A stretch of DNA of 64,000 bases from contig JACCWI010000011.1 in NCBI GenBank assembly GCA_013697725.1, positions 25,093 through 89,092 of the forward strand, given 5' to 3'. Positions 31,343 through 42,559 of this stretch are shown one piece after another. A model generated the notes under the pieces. The model had not been told where the DNA came from. It was given only the letters and a program-made list of their open reading frames with translations, and ran no database searches. This DNA is from Tatlockia sp. (GTDB taxonomy: Bacteria; Pseudomonadota; Gammaproteobacteria; Legionellales; Legionellaceae). The stretch's first letter is position 1. Each line of letters opens with the position of its first letter. The translations under genes and the position numbers were made by a program.

Positions 31343-31800
31343 ATAAGGTCTATTTGAAATAGGCTATTTCAAATTAATCCTATTTCTGAGGTTAAAGCTC
31401 GAAAATTTATTTACTGGGCTAGCGCTCCGGAACTTGTGCTGTGATGCAAAATCCAAAAGATATTTGTAATAACGAAAGCATAGGGTTCTTATTTATGCCA
31501 GATCTATTTCAAGCTCTTTATTGTTTATTAAGCTGGTATCTTTTTTTTTTTAGAATGCCCTGGACGCGTTATTATAGTTCTTAAGATAACAAAGAAATGT
31601 TTACGACGATTTTCTCGAAATGATAATTTCTGCAATTATTCAGAAGGAATTCGAATTAAATACAAAAGAACAAATTGATGAATTGTTGGGTTGGTTTACT
31701 TCTGGGATACTGGCAAGCAATAACCTGGATAACGCTGGCGCGTTAACCAAGCTACTCGTTTACAGAAAACCTTGATCAGCAGCGCTTCACGTCTTGTTTT
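31343..31800. other. Gene-poor stretch, possibly decayed DNA
   Basis: No recognisable gene. The longest piece worth noting is a 51-codon open frame at 31620-31775 on the plus strand (starting MIISAIIQKEFELNT), without a clear ribosome site. The AT-rich, low-complexity character and the position between an accessory toxin-antitoxin pair and the core gene lysS would fit a decayed mobile-element or gene remnant, but I cannot name one. Confidence 0.4.
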
Positions 31801-33297
31801 CTAAGATCCCTGCGTTCGTAGATGCGGGAATAATATTACATCACGTATTGAGGATGAATTGGTAAATAACATTGCCAATCTATCAATACCAATTCCCTCA
31901 CCGGCGGTAGGTGGCATCCCGTATTCGAGGGCTTCAATATAATCATGATCAAAATGCATCGCTTCCAAGTCTCCGGCTTCTTTGTCCTCAACTTGTTTTT
32001 GAAAACGGATTGCCTGATCCTGAGCATCATTTAATTCAGAAAAGCCATTAGCAATTTCACGACCTGCTATGAAAAATTCAAAGCGATCAGTGATTTCTGG
32101 ATTGGAATCACTGCGTCTTGCCAAAGGAGAAACTTCAGTTGGATAACCGGTAATGAAAGTGGGTTGGATTAATTGTTGTTCAACCTTTTCATCAAAAATA
32201 ATCATTTGTAATTTACCCAAGCCCTCACTCTCTTTGTAAGTGAACCCTAATTCTTTAACCAAGGCTCTACAACTTTCAATCGTTTCAAGTTGTTCAGCCC
32301 TTATATCGGAATTATAATGGAGGATTGATTCAACAACGCTCATTTTGGCAAAGGGTTGGTTAAAATCAATAAGGTGATCTTGATATTGAACCTGACGTGT
32401 GCCTAACACCACATCACAAAGATGATGTAACAAATGCTCTGTGAAGTTCATTAAATCGCGATAATCAGCATAAGCCTGGTAAAATTCCACCATGGTAAAT
32501 TCAGGATTATGTCGAGTGGAAATCCCTTCATTCCTGAAATTCCGATTAATTTCATAAACTCGTTCAAAACCGCCAACTACCAAGCGTTTAAGATAAAGCT
32601 CGGGCGCGATACGTAAGAACATTTCCATATCTAAACTGTTATGATAGGTCACAAAGGGTCTCGCAACAGCACCGCCAGGGATCGGATGCATCATGGGGGT
32701 TTCTACTTCTAAATATTGATTATTGTCCATGAATTCGCGAAATGCTTTAATAAGCTTTGAACGCAATAAAAAGGTTTTGCGACTCTCTTCATTAGCAATC
32801 AAATCGACGTAGCGTTTGCGATAACGCATTTCCTGATCCGCTAAGCCGTGAAATTTATCCGGTAAGGGGCGTAAAGATTTGGTTAATAATTGCAGTTTTT
32901 CTGTATGTACGGTCATCTCACCTGTATTAGTGATAAATAGCTCACCTTTAACTCCAACGATATCACCCAAATCCCAGTGTTTAAATTGTTCATAAAGTTC
33001 AGGCAAATCATTTTGGCGAATATAAATTTGAACACGTCCTGAGACATCCTGAATATGAAAAAAGCTTGCCTTACCCATAATACGACGTAAAACAATACGT
33101 CCTGCCACAGCCACTTTTATTTTCTGCTCAGCCAAAGCTTCCTTTTCGGCGCTGGCATAGCATTTAAGTAAATCAGCAGCTAAATGCTCGCGGCGAAACT
33201 CATTGGGGAAATTAAAACCTTCCAGGCGTAAATCAGCTAATTTTTGTTTGCGGATTTGATAAACTTCAGTTTCATCTAATTCTTGCTCATCGATCAT
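31801..33297 (-). CDS. lysS: Lysyl-tRNA synthetase, class II
   Basis: A 498-residue cytosolic enzyme charging tRNA-Lys. An N-terminal OB-fold anticodon-binding domain (residues about 60-170) is followed by the class II core: motif 1 around [21 protein letters not shown] (shown here from [11 protein letters not shown]), motif 2 around [17 protein letters not shown] and motif 3 near the end ([16 protein letters not shown]). It begins four bases after the prfB stop, the conserved prfB-lysS operon also seen in E. coli. Confidence 0.97.
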   Translation of the reverse strand: MIDEQELDETEVYQIRKQKLADLRLEGFNFPNEFRREHLAADLLKCYASAEKEALAEQKIKVAVAGRIVLRRIMGKASFFHIQDVSGRVQIYIRQNDLPELYEQFKHWDLGDIVGVKGELFITNTGEMTVHTEKLQLLTKSLRPLPDKFHGLADQEMRYRKRYVDLIANEESRKTFLLRSKLIKAFREFMDNNQYLEVETPMMHPIPGGAVARPFVTYHNSLDMEMFLRIAPELYLKRLVVGGFERVYEINRNFRNEGISTRHNPEFTMVEFYQAYADYRDLMNFTEHLLHHLCDVVLGTRQVQYQDHLIDFNQPFAKMSVVESILHYNSDIRAEQLETIESCRALVKELGFTYKESEGLGKLQMIIFDEKVEQQLIQPTFITGYPTEVSPLARRSDSNPEITDRFEFFIAGREIANGFSELNDAQDQAIRFQKQVEDKEAGDLEAMHFDHDYIEALEYGMPPTAGEGIGIDRLAMLFTNSSSIRDVILFPHLRTQGS

Positions 33298-33301
33298 CGT
33301 T

Positions 33302-34406
33302 TTAAACCCCTACTCCAGCTTTTAAACTGGCAATAATAAATTGATCTAAATCACCATCCAAAACAGCTTGTGTATTTGATGTTTCAACACCTGTCCGGAG
33401 ATCTTTAATTCGTGATTGATCTAAAACATAAGAACGAATCTGAGAGCCCCAACCGATATCGGATTTAGTTGCTTCTAAAGCGTCTTGAGCGTCATGCTTT
33501 TTTTGCATTTCCATCTCATATAATTTGGCGCGAAGTTGTTTCATCGCCTGATCTTTATTTTTATGTTGCGAGCGATCATTTTGACACTGCACGACAATGC
33601 CACTTGGTGCGTGAGTAATACGCACCGCAGAATCGGTTCGGTTAACATGCTGACCGCCCGCTCCTGAGGCACGATAGGTATCTATACGTAAATCAGCAGG
33701 ATTAATTTCAATTTCAATATCATCTTCAATTTCGGGTGATAAAAATACAGCTGCAAAGGAAGTATGACGTCGATTCCCCGAATCAAAAGGTGATTTACGG
33801 ACTAAACGATGAACTCCTGTTTCTGTGCGTAGCCAGCCATAAGCGTATTCACCACTAAAATGAATGGTTGCACTTTTAATTCCAGCAACATCACCTGCCG
33901 AGCACTCAATTAGTTCAGTTTTAAACCCATGATGTTCTCCCCAACGCAGGAACATTCTCAATAAAATTTCAGCCCAGTCTTGCGCTTCTGTACCTCCAGA
34001 ACCTGATTGGATATCCATATAGGCATTCGCTTCATCCATTTTTCCGGAAAACATACGCCTAAATTCAAGATTTGCCACTTTTTTTTCAATAGGAACTAAC
34101 TCATTAGCTACATCTGAAATCGCAGTCTCATCTTCTTCGTCACGAGCTAACTCAAACAATTCATCTAAATCAGCAACTGACTGGCTTAAATGGGTTAACT
34201 GGGTAACAACAGCCTCTAACTGTGCTCGCTCACGCCCTAAAGCTTGGGCATGTTCAGGATTAGACCAAATTTGCGGTGATTCTAATTCACGCACTACCTC
34301 TTCTAAACGCTCGCTTTTACTATCGAAGTCAAAGATACCCCCGAAGCGAGTTTATCCGCTCAGCCAAATCATCTAAATTTAATCTGATTTGATTAACTTC
34401 TAACAT
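33302..34406 (-). CDS. prfB: Peptide chain release factor 2, with programmed +1 frameshift
   Basis: RF2 reads UGA and UAA stop codons. The gene is split over two frames: 25 codons from the ATG at 34406 ([20 protein letters not shown]...) end at an in-frame TGA at 34329-34331, and the rest continues in the +1 frame from 34330, giving a protein of about 367 residues. The main frame has the RF2 stop-recognition tripeptide SPF ([15 protein letters not shown]) and the peptidyl-hydrolysis GGQ motif ([14 protein letters not shown]). An annotation that starts at 34294 or later would miss the true N terminus. It is the first gene of prfB-lysS. Confidence 0.95.
34329..34343 (-). promoter_or_regulatory. 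prfB programmed frameshift site
   Basis: On the minus strand the sequence reads CGGGGGTATCTTTGA then CTTCGA. It has the classical parts: a Shine-Dalgarno-like G-run just upstream, the slippery CTT codon, and the in-frame TGA followed by C. This is nearly identical to the E. coli site (AGGGGGTATCTTTGAC). Low RF2 leaves the TGA unread, and the ribosome slips to the +1 frame, so RF2 controls its own synthesis. Confidence 0.96.
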
Positions 34407-34527
34407 CGATGCTCCTCGGAACTATAAATAGTAGTTTTGTAAATTTTTTCGCAAAGTTGCTATTGTATCGTGAATCAAAGGCACAGGCCAGCAATGATGT
34501 CGATCTGCCAATTAACCCCTAACAAGT

Positions 34528-34854
34528 TTAGTTTACAGTAAACACTTCTTTTAATTTCGCCAAATGAACCTGTACGTAATGACTACTAAAGCCTCTTACC
34601 TTAGCTAAATCTTTAATCGAATTAAACCGGCCATGTTCTCTACGGTAGTTAATAATTGCTTCAGCACGTTTTGGCCCAATTCCTTTTATCGATTTAGACA
34701 GAGACTTAAGGTCTGCTTTATTTAAATTAATTTTCATTGAAGTTGAGGCTGAAGTTGCTTTAGTTGTTTGATAATAAGATTGCGATTTTGCCGCATGAAG
34801 AGGTAGATAAATAGCAAATAATAATAATGCAGAAGCAAAGATCTTTGCTTTCAT
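34528..34854 (-). CDS. comEA: ComEA-like helix-hairpin-helix protein
   Basis: A 108-residue exported protein. A signal peptide occupies about residues 1-21 (ending PLHAAKS). Residues about 42-105 form a double helix-hairpin-helix DNA-binding domain (INLNKADLKSLSKSIKGIGPKRAEAI, of which KGIGPKRAEAI is the hairpin, and VRGFSSHYVQVHLAKL). ComEA-type proteins bind incoming DNA in the periplasm during natural transformation, a trait of Legionella. It is a single gene between prfB and the M20 peptidase. Confidence 0.85.
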   Translation of the reverse strand: MKAKIFASALLLFAIYLPLHAAKSQSYYQTTKATSASTSMKINLNKADLKSLSKSIKGIGPKRAEAIINYRREHGRFNSIKDLAKVRGFSSHYVQVHLAKLKEVFTVN

Positions 34855-34928
34855 TTTTAAAACTCCTGATTGATTGGACTACAATAATTTATCTTAAGCT
34901 TCCTATGAAAAAAAGCCTAAGGAGTATC

Positions 34929-36362
34929 TCAAATTTGAGGCTGCTCGTCGAGCGTTCTATTCACAGAATGTTGAGCTAAAACAAAGGCAACACAAGCAGT
35001 TAATTTCTCAACCATGTTGAGATCTAAAAATTCATTAGGACCATGTGCATTGGAGTGAGGCCCCAAAACACCAGTTATCATGAATTGTGCCTGGGGAAAT
35101 TGTTCACCTAACATTCCCATAAAAGGTATTGTTCCGCCCTCACCCATATAAACCGCAGGTTTTCCATAAAAGGTCATTGATGCATTATTAACTGCCTGTT
35201 TCAACCAAGGGGCTAAAGGAGGAGCATCCCAACCCTGAGCGCCTTCCTCGGCATGAAAACTAACTTTTGCCTTGTAGGGTGGATTTTCAGTTAAGGCTTT
35301 TTGCATTGCCGCGGTAGCTATTTTTGGAGAGACAAGAGGGGGAATACGCATCGATAATTTAAGGGAAGTCATAGGCCTAAGTACGTTTCCAGCATCAGCT
35401 AAAGCTGGCAATCCTGCAGCCCCTGTGATTGCTAAGGCTGGGCGCCAAGTACGATTTAAAATTAACTCGCCTTTATTAGTGGCAACTGGCTCTACTCCTT
35501 TATGAAAGGGAAAGCTAGTATAAATTTCTTTGCCTAACACCTTCGCACAGGCTTCTGCTTGTTCACAACGCTCTTGGGGAATTTCACAGTAGAGCTCCTT
35601 TAATTTAATCTCACCACTTTGCTCGTCTTCAATACGGCTAATTAATTGCCTGGCTACCCGAAATCCATCAGCCACAATGCCACTTGCATTACCCGAATGC
35701 ACGCCTTCATTAATAAGCTCAACAGAAAGCTCGCCCACTACATTACCGCGCAAAGAGGTCGTCATCCACAATTGTTCGTAATTTCCAGCCCCTGAATCAA
35801 GACAAATTACCAGGGAAGGTTTAGCAATTTTTTCTTTTAGGGCCTCGATATAAAAAGGTAGATCAAAACTGCCGCTTTCTTCGCAAGCCTCAATGATTAA
35901 AACACAGCGGGCATGTGGTAAGCCTTGCTCTTGCAGGGCTCGTATTGCCGTGATTGAAGCATAGGCTGCATAACCGTCAGCGCCGCCACGACCAAAAAGA
36001 CGATTCGCTTTAATAACAGGAATCCAGGGACCCAAGCCTTTATGCCAACCGGTCATCTCAGGTTGTTTGTCAAGATGCCCATATAGCAGAACTGTCTCAT
36101 CGTTTGTTCCTGGCACTTCCATAAATAACAAAGGAGTACGCCCAGGTAGACGAATGATTTCTAGATTCATATTGACAGGCGCATGTTCTTTGCACCAATT
36201 AGCTATCAAGCATAAAGCCTGTTCCATGTAGCCATTTTTTTGCCAGTCGGGGTCAAAATGAGGTGATTTATTAGGAATTTTGATGTAATCACATAGATTT
36301 GGAACTATATTTTTCTGCCACTCATTTTTTACGAAATCAAACAGCTTCTGAGTATTCAACAT
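34929..36362 (-). CDS. M20 family zinc dipeptidase/metallopeptidase
   Basis: A 477-residue cytosolic peptidase of the M20 (ArgE/DapE/carnosinase) group. Metal-binding and catalytic segments are LLYGHLDKQPEMTGW near residue 90, GRGGADGYAAYAS near 125 and IIEACEESGSFD near 160. A dimerisation (lid) domain interrupts the catalytic domain, and a terminal metal His is in GPHSNAHGPNEF. Length matches carnosinase-like dipeptidases. Its first 26 bases overlap the end of murG, so expression is probably coupled. The natural substrate is not known. Confidence 0.88.
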   Translation of the reverse strand: MLNTQKLFDFVKNEWQKNIVPNLCDYIKIPNKSPHFDPDWQKNGYMEQALCLIANWCKEHAPVNMNLEIIRLPGRTPLLFMEVPGTNDETVLLYGHLDKQPEMTGWHKGLGPWIPVIKANRLFGRGGADGYAAYASITAIRALQEQGLPHARCVLIIEACEESGSFDLPFYIEALKEKIAKPSLVICLDSGAGNYEQLWMTTSLRGNVVGELSVELINEGVHSGNASGIVADGFRVARQLISRIEDEQSGEIKLKELYCEIPQERCEQAEACAKVLGKEIYTSFPFHKGVEPVATNKGELILNRTWRPALAITGAAGLPALADAGNVLRPMTSLKLSMRIPPLVSPKIATAAMQKALTENPPYKAKVSFHAEEGAQGWDAPPLAPWLKQAVNNASMTFYGKPAVYMGEGGTIPFMGMLGEQFPQAQFMITGVLGPHSNAHGPNEFLDLNMVEKLTACVAFVLAQHSVNRTLDEQPQI

Positions 36363-37428
36363 GCAGTTGTTCCTTAATAAGCCCTATAATTTTTTGTGTT
36401 GCTGATTCTATATTTAGCGCTTTAATTTTTTTTATAATTTCATTTCTGCAGAGACCCACATTGTTGATTGCTTCTAGCAGATTTTCTGTAGTTAATAATT
36501 CATCATCAATCACTGTACTTAGACCTTGCTCTTTGAAAAAAAGGGCATTTTGAATTTGATCACCCCGGCTAGCGTTACAAGGTAGAGGAATGAGTATATG
36601 CGGTTTTGCCAGCGCTAAAATTTCATAAAGGGAATTAGCGCCTGCACGCGAAACCACAAGGTCTGCTGCGGCGAAAAGGTCGGCTAATTCTTTATTAGCG
36701 TATTCAAATTGATGATAGCCTGCATAGTTGACAAAGGCCGCATCCACTTTTCCTTTTCCGCATAAATGAATAACTTGGTAGGTTTTACATATTGAGGGAA
36801 GCGCAGTTCTGAGTGCGTTATTAAGCCGCAAGGAGCCCAGGCTCCCCCCCATTACCAACAAACAAGGCTTTTCTGCATTAAACCCGCAGAGCGCCAGAGC
36901 TTTCTCCTTCACCCCATTAAATAAATCTTGTCGAATTGGAGTCCCTGTGACTTCAACTTTTTCCTTCGTTTTAAAATGTTGCCTAGCTGCCTCAAAGGTT
37001 ACGCAAATTTTATCGACAAAGGGAAAACTAAGTCGATTAGCAAGTCCTGGACTCATATCCGATTCATGGGCAAGTACAGGAATGCGATTAAGCCAAGCAG
37101 CAATTACAACAGGAAGAGCAACAAAGCCACCTTTTGAAAAAACCAAATCCGTTTTTTGTTTTTTTAAAATACAATAAGCTTGACCGATGCCGAAAATAGT
37201 TTTAAAGGGGTCTATAAAATTTTGCCAGCTAAAATAACGCCGTAATTTTCCAGTGCTGATCGTATGGTAGGGAATATTTAAAGGGGCAACCATCCCCTTT
37301 TCAACACCCTCTTCTGAACCAATATAATCAATTTGCCAGCTATCCTTTTGCAGCGCTTCAATTAAGGCTAAATTGGGAGTTACATGCCCTGCAGTACCAC
37401 CACCGGTAAAAACAATTCGAGGATTCAT
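36337..37428 (-). CDS. murG: UDP-N-acetylglucosamine-N-acetylmuramyl-(pentapeptide) pyrophosphoryl-undecaprenol GlcNAc transferase MurG
   Basis: A 363-residue membrane-associated GT28 glycosyltransferase that turns lipid I into lipid II. The first glycine loop is FTGGGTAGHVTPNLAL at residues 7-22, the second is LLVMGGSLGSLRLN, and the UDP-GlcNAc-binding signature is VVSRAGANSLYEILALAKPHI followed by GDQIQNA. It is normally embedded in the dcw cell-division cluster, but here it is separate from other mur/fts genes and is followed by an M20 peptidase; I recall murG being outside dcw in some other gammaproteobacteria too, but not with certainty. Confidence 0.94.
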   Translation of the reverse strand: MNPRIVFTGGGTAGHVTPNLALIEALQKDSWQIDYIGSEEGVEKGMVAPLNIPYHTISTGKLRRYFSWQNFIDPFKTIFGIGQAYCILKKQKTDLVFSKGGFVALPVVIAAWLNRIPVLAHESDMSPGLANRLSFPFVDKICVTFEAARQHFKTKEKVEVTGTPIRQDLFNGVKEKALALCGFNAEKPCLLVMGGSLGSLRLNNALRTALPSICKTYQVIHLCGKGKVDAAFVNYAGYHQFEYANKELADLFAAADLVVSRAGANSLYEILALAKPHILIPLPCNASRGDQIQNALFFKEQGLSTVIDDELLTTENLLEAINNVGLCRNEIIKKIKALNIESATQKIIGLIKEQLHVEYSEAV

Positions 37429-37574
37429 AAGGCATCTCTTAAAATAATTAGACTTAGAATTTGCATGGACTTAAATAGGCATCCAAGGATAAAGTAATAA
37501 TCTTCGCTAAATCTAAACAGATTACAATCCGCTCTTTTAAAAGCTTCGCTTAAATTCGTAAGCCTTGCAATCCC

Positions 37575-39089
37575 TCAAGGAAGAGATTCTTTAGAATTGT
37601 GTGCGTATCGGGCTTTTAATAAGATTGGTGCAATAAAGGTTGTCACAATAATCATTAATATTACAGCGGTAAAAAGTTGATCAGACATTACTCCCAGTGT
37701 GCGTCCTATCGAAGCAAACACTAAACCCACCTCACCCCGAGGTAGCATTCCGATGCCAATTAATAAACGATCGTCCTTAGTACTTCCACCGAAGCCGCTA
37801 AGTAATTTACCTAGAATCGCAGCGACAAGAAGACCGCTGGTCATCAGCAGAACCTGCCAATCCATAAACGTTTCAAGTTTAACCTGAATGCCGATTAACA
37901 TAAAAAATAAGGGTGCCAAAATCGCTTCGAGGGGCGCTATTAGCGTTTTAATTTTTTGCGAGGGTGCCGCCGACCATTCCGGTGAGTTGAAAAATTCATC
38001 ATGAAGTATAAGACCTGCAGCAAAAGCGCCAATAATGGTTGCTAGATGAACTAGCGTTGCCAACCAGGCTAGTAACATAACAAAAGTAAAAGCGATAAAA
38101 AGCTTTAATTCCCAAAGCGCCAAGAATCGAAAGCAATGCACTGCTTTGCGAATCAGCCAAGGGCCTATGAGCAGTACTCCTGCAAAAAACAAGGCAGCTG
38201 ACATAATGATTTGCAGAACCATCAAGGGATCAACAACGCCAGAAATCACCATTGAACTAACCACTGCAAGAACAATCAAGCCAAGGATATCGTCAATCAT
38301 AGCCGCGCCAAGAATAGTCTTTGCCTCGCGAGTACGCATTTTTTTCATGTCAGTAAGCACGCGCGCGGTAATACCAATGCTTGTAGCCGATAAGGTTGCG
38401 GCAACAAACAGATGAGCATTGTAACCTGCCTCTGGGATAAGCCAAAAGGCCACTGCAAAGCCCAGAATAATGGGTGCTATGACACCAATTAAGGCTACCA
38501 ATAATGCCTCTTTTCCAGTATGTCTCAGTTCTTCTACAGAGGTTTCCAGACCGACTTTAAATAGTAGAAAAATTACGCCATAGCGTGAAAAAATATCTAA
38601 TACATAAGCGACTTTTATTAAATCAATACCTTGACTAGAGCTTAATGCACTTATCACCTGTTTTGCATAAAAACCGTTGGGAATGGATTTATTCACCGCT
38701 TCAATCAGCGGAATATCAGCAAGCAAGTCACGCATAATAGTAAAAATTGAAGGGCCTTCTCGTAATACAACGACTAAGTCTAAGCCAAAAAAATAGCAGA
38801 GATTGCCAACAATAACGCCCATCAGCAGCTCGCCAAGAACCGAGGGTTGGTTAAAATATTCTGCTAAATAGCGCCCTATGACTGCAAAAAAAAAGACCAG
38901 GGTTACCCAAAGAATAATGGGAGCAATGGGGTCAGAATGACCATTAAGATTCTCAGCAAAAACTAAAGCAGGAAAAAATCCTGCTATTAAAAGCCAGAAC
39001 CTTGGTTGGTTAAGGCTCTTACCAATTGCTTTATTCAACAATAGCATGAATTGAGCTATGCATTTCACCAGCCTATGATTTTCAATCAT
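37575..39089 (-). CDS. CPA2-family cation:proton antiporter
   Basis: About 504 residues with a hydrophobic KefB/NapA-like transporter core of around 12-13 helices. Landmarks are the [13 protein letters not shown] helix, the [15 protein letters not shown] unwound-helix region, and [17 protein letters not shown], whose Asp pair is the ion-binding site of electrogenic CPA2 exchangers. No C-terminal TrkA-N/RCK domain is present. The start at 39089 is chosen because its ATG overlaps the ppsA TGA (ATGA), implying coupling; a later ATG at 39047 is possible. Ion specificity (Na+ or K+) cannot be told. Confidence 0.86.
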   Translation of the reverse strand: MIENHRLVKCIAQFMLLLNKAIGKSLNQPRFWLLIAGFFPALVFAENLNGHSDPIAPIILWVTLVFFFAVIGRYLAEYFNQPSVLGELLMGVIVGNLCYFFGLDLVVVLREGPSIFTIMRDLLADIPLIEAVNKSIPNGFYAKQVISALSSSQGIDLIKVAYVLDIFSRYGVIFLLFKVGLETSVEELRHTGKEALLVALIGVIAPIILGFAVAFWLIPEAGYNAHLFVAATLSATSIGITARVLTDMKKMRTREAKTILGAAMIDDILGLIVLAVVSSMVISGVVDPLMVLQIIMSAALFFAGVLLIGPWLIRKAVHCFRFLALWELKLFIAFTFVMLLAWLATLVHLATIIGAFAAGLILHDEFFNSPEWSAAPSQKIKTLIAPLEAILAPLFFMLIGIQVKLETFMDWQVLLMTSGLLVAAILGKLLSGFGGSTKDDRLLIGIGMLPRGEVGLVFASIGRTLGVMSDQLFTAVILMIIVTTFIAPILLKARYAHNSKESLP

Positions 39090-41470
39090 GTTTGCGAAGA
39101 TAAATCTTGTTTGGCCAAAAACAAACAAGTTTCTAACACGGAATCAGGATTTAAAGAAACGCTATCAATTCTTTCCTGCATCAACCAATGGGCGAAATCT
39201 TGATGATCAGAAGGGCCCTGGCCACAAATCCCCACGTATTTACCTGCTTTTTTACAAGCTTTAATGGCCATATGTAATAAAATTTTAACGGCTTCATTAC
39301 GCTCATCAAATTGCGAGGCAACTAAACCAGAATCTCTGTCTAAACCAAGAGTCAATTGGGTAAGATCATTTGAACCAATTGAGAAACCATCAAAATATTC
39401 TAAAAACTCAGCAGCAAGTAAAGCATTCGAAGGTAGTTCACACATCATAATAATACGTAGCTCTTCTTTACCACGCTCGAGTCCATGTTTTTTGAGTACA
39501 TCAATTACTTGACTTGCTTCAGTAACAGTTCTTACAAAGGGAATCATCACTTCGACGTTTTTAAGTCCCATATCTTCGCGAACTCTGCGAATCGCCAAAC
39601 ATTCTAAGGCAAAACAGTCTTCAAAACTTTCGGACACATAGCGTGAGGCACCGCGAAAACCTAACATGGGGTTTTCTTCCTGAGGTTCATAAATTTTTCC
39701 ACCAATTAAGTTTGCATATTCATTGGATTTAAAATCAGATAATCTAACTATTACAGGTTTTGGATAAAAAGCAGCAGCAATTGTAGAAATTCCCTCCTTC
39801 AACCGTTCAATATAATATTCAACCGGCGAGGAATAAGCGGCTGTTTTTTCAGCAATAATTTTTTTCAAAGATTGATCTTGTAACTTATCAAACTCCAGCA
39901 ATGCTTTAGGATGAATGCCAATGGTATTGGAGATCAAAAATTCAAGCCGTGCTAAACCTACGCCAGAATTGGGGACAGATTGAAAGGCAAAGGCTCGCTC
40001 GGGATTTCCTACATTAAGCATCACTTTCATCGGTAATTCAGGCATGGTATTGACATCAAGCTGGATTCGTTCAAAAGGCAACAATCCTTGATAGACATAA
40101 CCAATGTCACCTTCTGCACAGCTTACGGTGACTTCTTCACCGTCATGAATTAATTTGGTCGCATCACCACAACCCACTACCGCAGGAATTCCTAATTCCC
40201 GCGCGATTATCGCAGCATGACAGGTTCTTCCACCACGATTTGTTACAATAGCTGCAGCTCTTTTCATCACGGGTTCCCAATCGGGGTCCGTCATGTCAGA
40301 AATTAAAACATCACCGGGCTCGACCTTATCCATCTCACTAACATCACGAATTATACGAGCACGACCCTGGCCAATTCGCTGACCAATACTACGTCCTTCA
40401 CTGAGTACTTTGCCCACCACTTTTAATGAATAGCGCTCTAAAACCTGTTTATTCGATCTGCTTTTAACTGTTTCAGGACGTGCCTGGAGAATATACAACT
40501 TACCATTTTGGCCATCTTTTGCCCATTCGATATCCATAGGCTGACCATAATGTTCTTCAATAATCAGCGCTTGCTTTGCTAAAAGTTCAACATCTTCATT
40601 ATTTAAAGAAAATAAAACGCGCTCAGCCGCTACCACTTCTTCGGTTTTCACATTGTGATTAGTACAATAAATCATTTTTTGAGCTTTGGATCCAAGAATA
40701 CGTCGAATAACCGCAGGTTTTCCCGCTCTCAAGGTAGGCTTGTGAACGTAAAATTCATCAGGATTCACCGCACCTTGTACAACCATTTCGCCTAAACCGT
40801 AAGAGGACGTTATGAATACCACTTGATCAAAACCGGACTCTGTATCCATAGTAAACATCACACCACTGGCTGCGAGATCGCTGCGAATCATTTGTTGAAT
40901 ACCCGCAGATAAGGCAACTTCTTGATGGTCAAAATTATGATGTACTCGATAGCTAATCGCGCGATCATTAAACAAAGAGGCAAATACTTGTTTAATGGCT
41001 AAAAGAATTGAATCCACGCCAGTCACATTCAAATAAGTTTCCTGCTGTCCTGCAAAAGAGGCTTCCGGCAAATCTTCTGCTGTGGCAGAGGAACGAACTG
41101 CTACAGAAAAATTATCATGGCCGATAGTTTTTGTTAGATTTTGGTAGGATTCAAGAACTTCTTTTTCGAAAACAGTTGTAAAGGGCTGATTAATAATAAG
41201 TTCACGAATGGTTTTACCCACTTTGGCTAATTGGGCGAGGTCATTAACATCTAAATCATCTAATAAAGGATAAATCTTTTTATCAAGGTCGTCCTGAGCT
41301 ATAAATTCACGAAAAAAATTGGCTGTGGTGGCAAAACCGGTTGGAACAGAAACCCCAGCTGCGGATAAATGGCTTATCATTTCACCTAGTGAGGCATTTT
41401 TCCCACCCACTTGTTCTAAGTCCTTCATTCCTAAATGCTGAAAATCAATCGTATGTTTGCCTATTGCCAT
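39086..41470 (-). CDS. ppsA: Phosphoenolpyruvate synthase
   Basis: A 794-residue gluconeogenic enzyme making PEP from pyruvate and ATP. The N-terminal ATP-grasp domain starts with [11 protein letters not shown]. The central swivelling domain carries the phospho-His in [21 protein letters not shown] (His near residue 420). The C-terminal TIM barrel has GFRGASRYV and the [16 protein letters not shown] segment and ends with CGQGPSD. It is consistent with the amino-acid-based metabolism of Legionella, in which sugars come from gluconeogenesis. The antiporter gene is coupled to it through an ATGA overlap. Confidence 0.96.
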   Translation of the reverse strand: MAIGKHTIDFQHLGMKDLEQVGGKNASLGEMISHLSAAGVSVPTGFATTANFFREFIAQDDLDKKIYPLLDDLDVNDLAQLAKVGKTIRELIINQPFTTVFEKEVLESYQNLTKTIGHDNFSVAVRSSATAEDLPEASFAGQQETYLNVTGVDSILLAIKQVFASLFNDRAISYRVHHNFDHQEVALSAGIQQMIRSDLAASGVMFTMDTESGFDQVVFITSSYGLGEMVVQGAVNPDEFYVHKPTLRAGKPAVIRRILGSKAQKMIYCTNHNVKTEEVVAAERVLFSLNNEDVELLAKQALIIEEHYGQPMDIEWAKDGQNGKLYILQARPETVKSRSNKQVLERYSLKVVGKVLSEGRSIGQRIGQGRARIIRDVSEMDKVEPGDVLISDMTDPDWEPVMKRAAAIVTNRGGRTCHAAIIARELGIPAVVGCGDATKLIHDGEEVTVSCAEGDIGYVYQGLLPFERIQLDVNTMPELPMKVMLNVGNPERAFAFQSVPNSGVGLARLEFLISNTIGIHPKALLEFDKLQDQSLKKIIAEKTAAYSSPVEYYIERLKEGISTIAAAFYPKPVIVRLSDFKSNEYANLIGGKIYEPQEENPMLGFRGASRYVSESFEDCFALECLAIRRVREDMGLKNVEVMIPFVRTVTEASQVIDVLKKHGLERGKEELRIIMMCELPSNALLAAEFLEYFDGFSIGSNDLTQLTLGLDRDSGLVASQFDERNEAVKILLHMAIKACKKAGKYVGICGQGPSDHQDFAHWLMQERIDSVSLNPDSVLETCLFLAKQDLSSQT

Positions 41471-41561
41471 AATAAACCTCTAGTCCTTAAATTTGCGTTT
41501 AATTCTACTGAAATTGTAAGCTATTGTGAATTATAACTTCCCTGCAAGATAGGGAAATCGC

Positions 41562-42392
41562 TTACTGTCGATACAAACGAGTATTCTTAGGCGGCAAAAT
41601 GGCTTTAGTTGAACGAATTGGGTTAATATCTATACCGCCTCGTCTTGTATACCGAGCATAAACCACTAATTCATCTGGCTTGCAATGTGACATGAGATCC
41701 ATAAAAATCCGCTCCACACACTGCTCATGAAATTCATTATGATGGCGAAAAGATACCAGATATTGTAAAAGACTTTCATTATTAATTCGCGCTCCTGAAT
41801 AATTAATGAAAATAGATCCCCAATCTGGCTGTCCTGTCACTGGACAATTTGATTTTAATAAATGACTGTAGACCGAATAGTTAGTTATTTGCTCATCATT
41901 GCATTTAAGAAGCTTGGCATTCACCTTATATTCCAAACAGGAAATATCCAGCTCGTCTAGACAAAATCCATCAAATTGGGCAAATTGAATTGAGGTAATT
42001 TCATTGGGCAAATAAATTTTAACGTCAACTTTAGCTCCTGATGCCTCAGATAGATCGGATATTAAAGTCTGAAGCACCTCGTTAGTTGAGGTAAAATGGG
42101 TATTATTTAAAGAATTTAAATATAATTTAAGTGATTTGGATTCAACAATATTGGGTGAGTCGCAAGGGATTATAATATCTGCCATGGCAACTAAAGGTTT
42201 GCTATTTTCATTCAACCAAGAAAGTTCAAAAGCAGTCCAAATATCATAACCCTTAAAAGGCAAAGGCTGGGCAATATGAATAGCTGTGCGTTTAGGCTGT
42301 CTGGAAATGGGGAACAACAGGGAAGCGTCATAGCTATTGGTATAAATACTGCGCTGACCTAGGGGGGAATTCGCTAAATCTAGAGCTGACAT
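41562..42392 (-). CDS. queF: NADPH-dependent 7-cyano-7-deazaguanine reductase
   Basis: About 276 residues, the long (YqcD-type) form of QueF made of two fused T-fold halves. It reduces preQ0 to preQ1 for queuosine. The nitrile-attacking Cys and general-acid Asp are in SNCPVTGQPDWGSIFI (Cys near residue 183), and RHHNEFHEQCVERIFMDL follows in the second half. The start is placed at the ATG at 42392 (MSALDLANSPLG), since the upstream frame opens only with a TTG. It is divergent from purB. Confidence 0.93.
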   Translation of the reverse strand: MSALDLANSPLGQRSIYTNSYDASLLFPISRQPKRTAIHIAQPLPFKGYDIWTAFELSWLNENSKPLVAMADIIIPCDSPNIVESKSLKLYLNSLNNTHFTSTNEVLQTLISDLSEASGAKVDVKIYLPNEITSIQFAQFDGFCLDELDISCLEYKVNAKLLKCNDEQITNYSVYSHLLKSNCPVTGQPDWGSIFINYSGARINNESLLQYLVSFRHHNEFHEQCVERIFMDLMSHCKPDELVVYARYTRRGGIDINPIRSTKAILPPKNTRLYRQ

Positions 42393-42559
42393 CGATAACT
42401 TCAGGCAATTTAAAGAAGTGTAATGATAGCAAATCAAAATTGGATGCGCAAAAATAACTCTTCAACTGCCCTAGTTTTATATGCAGTTATCAAATAAGCA
42501 ATTCACATCTTCCCTGGCATCTAATATCATATAGCCTTTATCACAGCGGCGACCTATCC

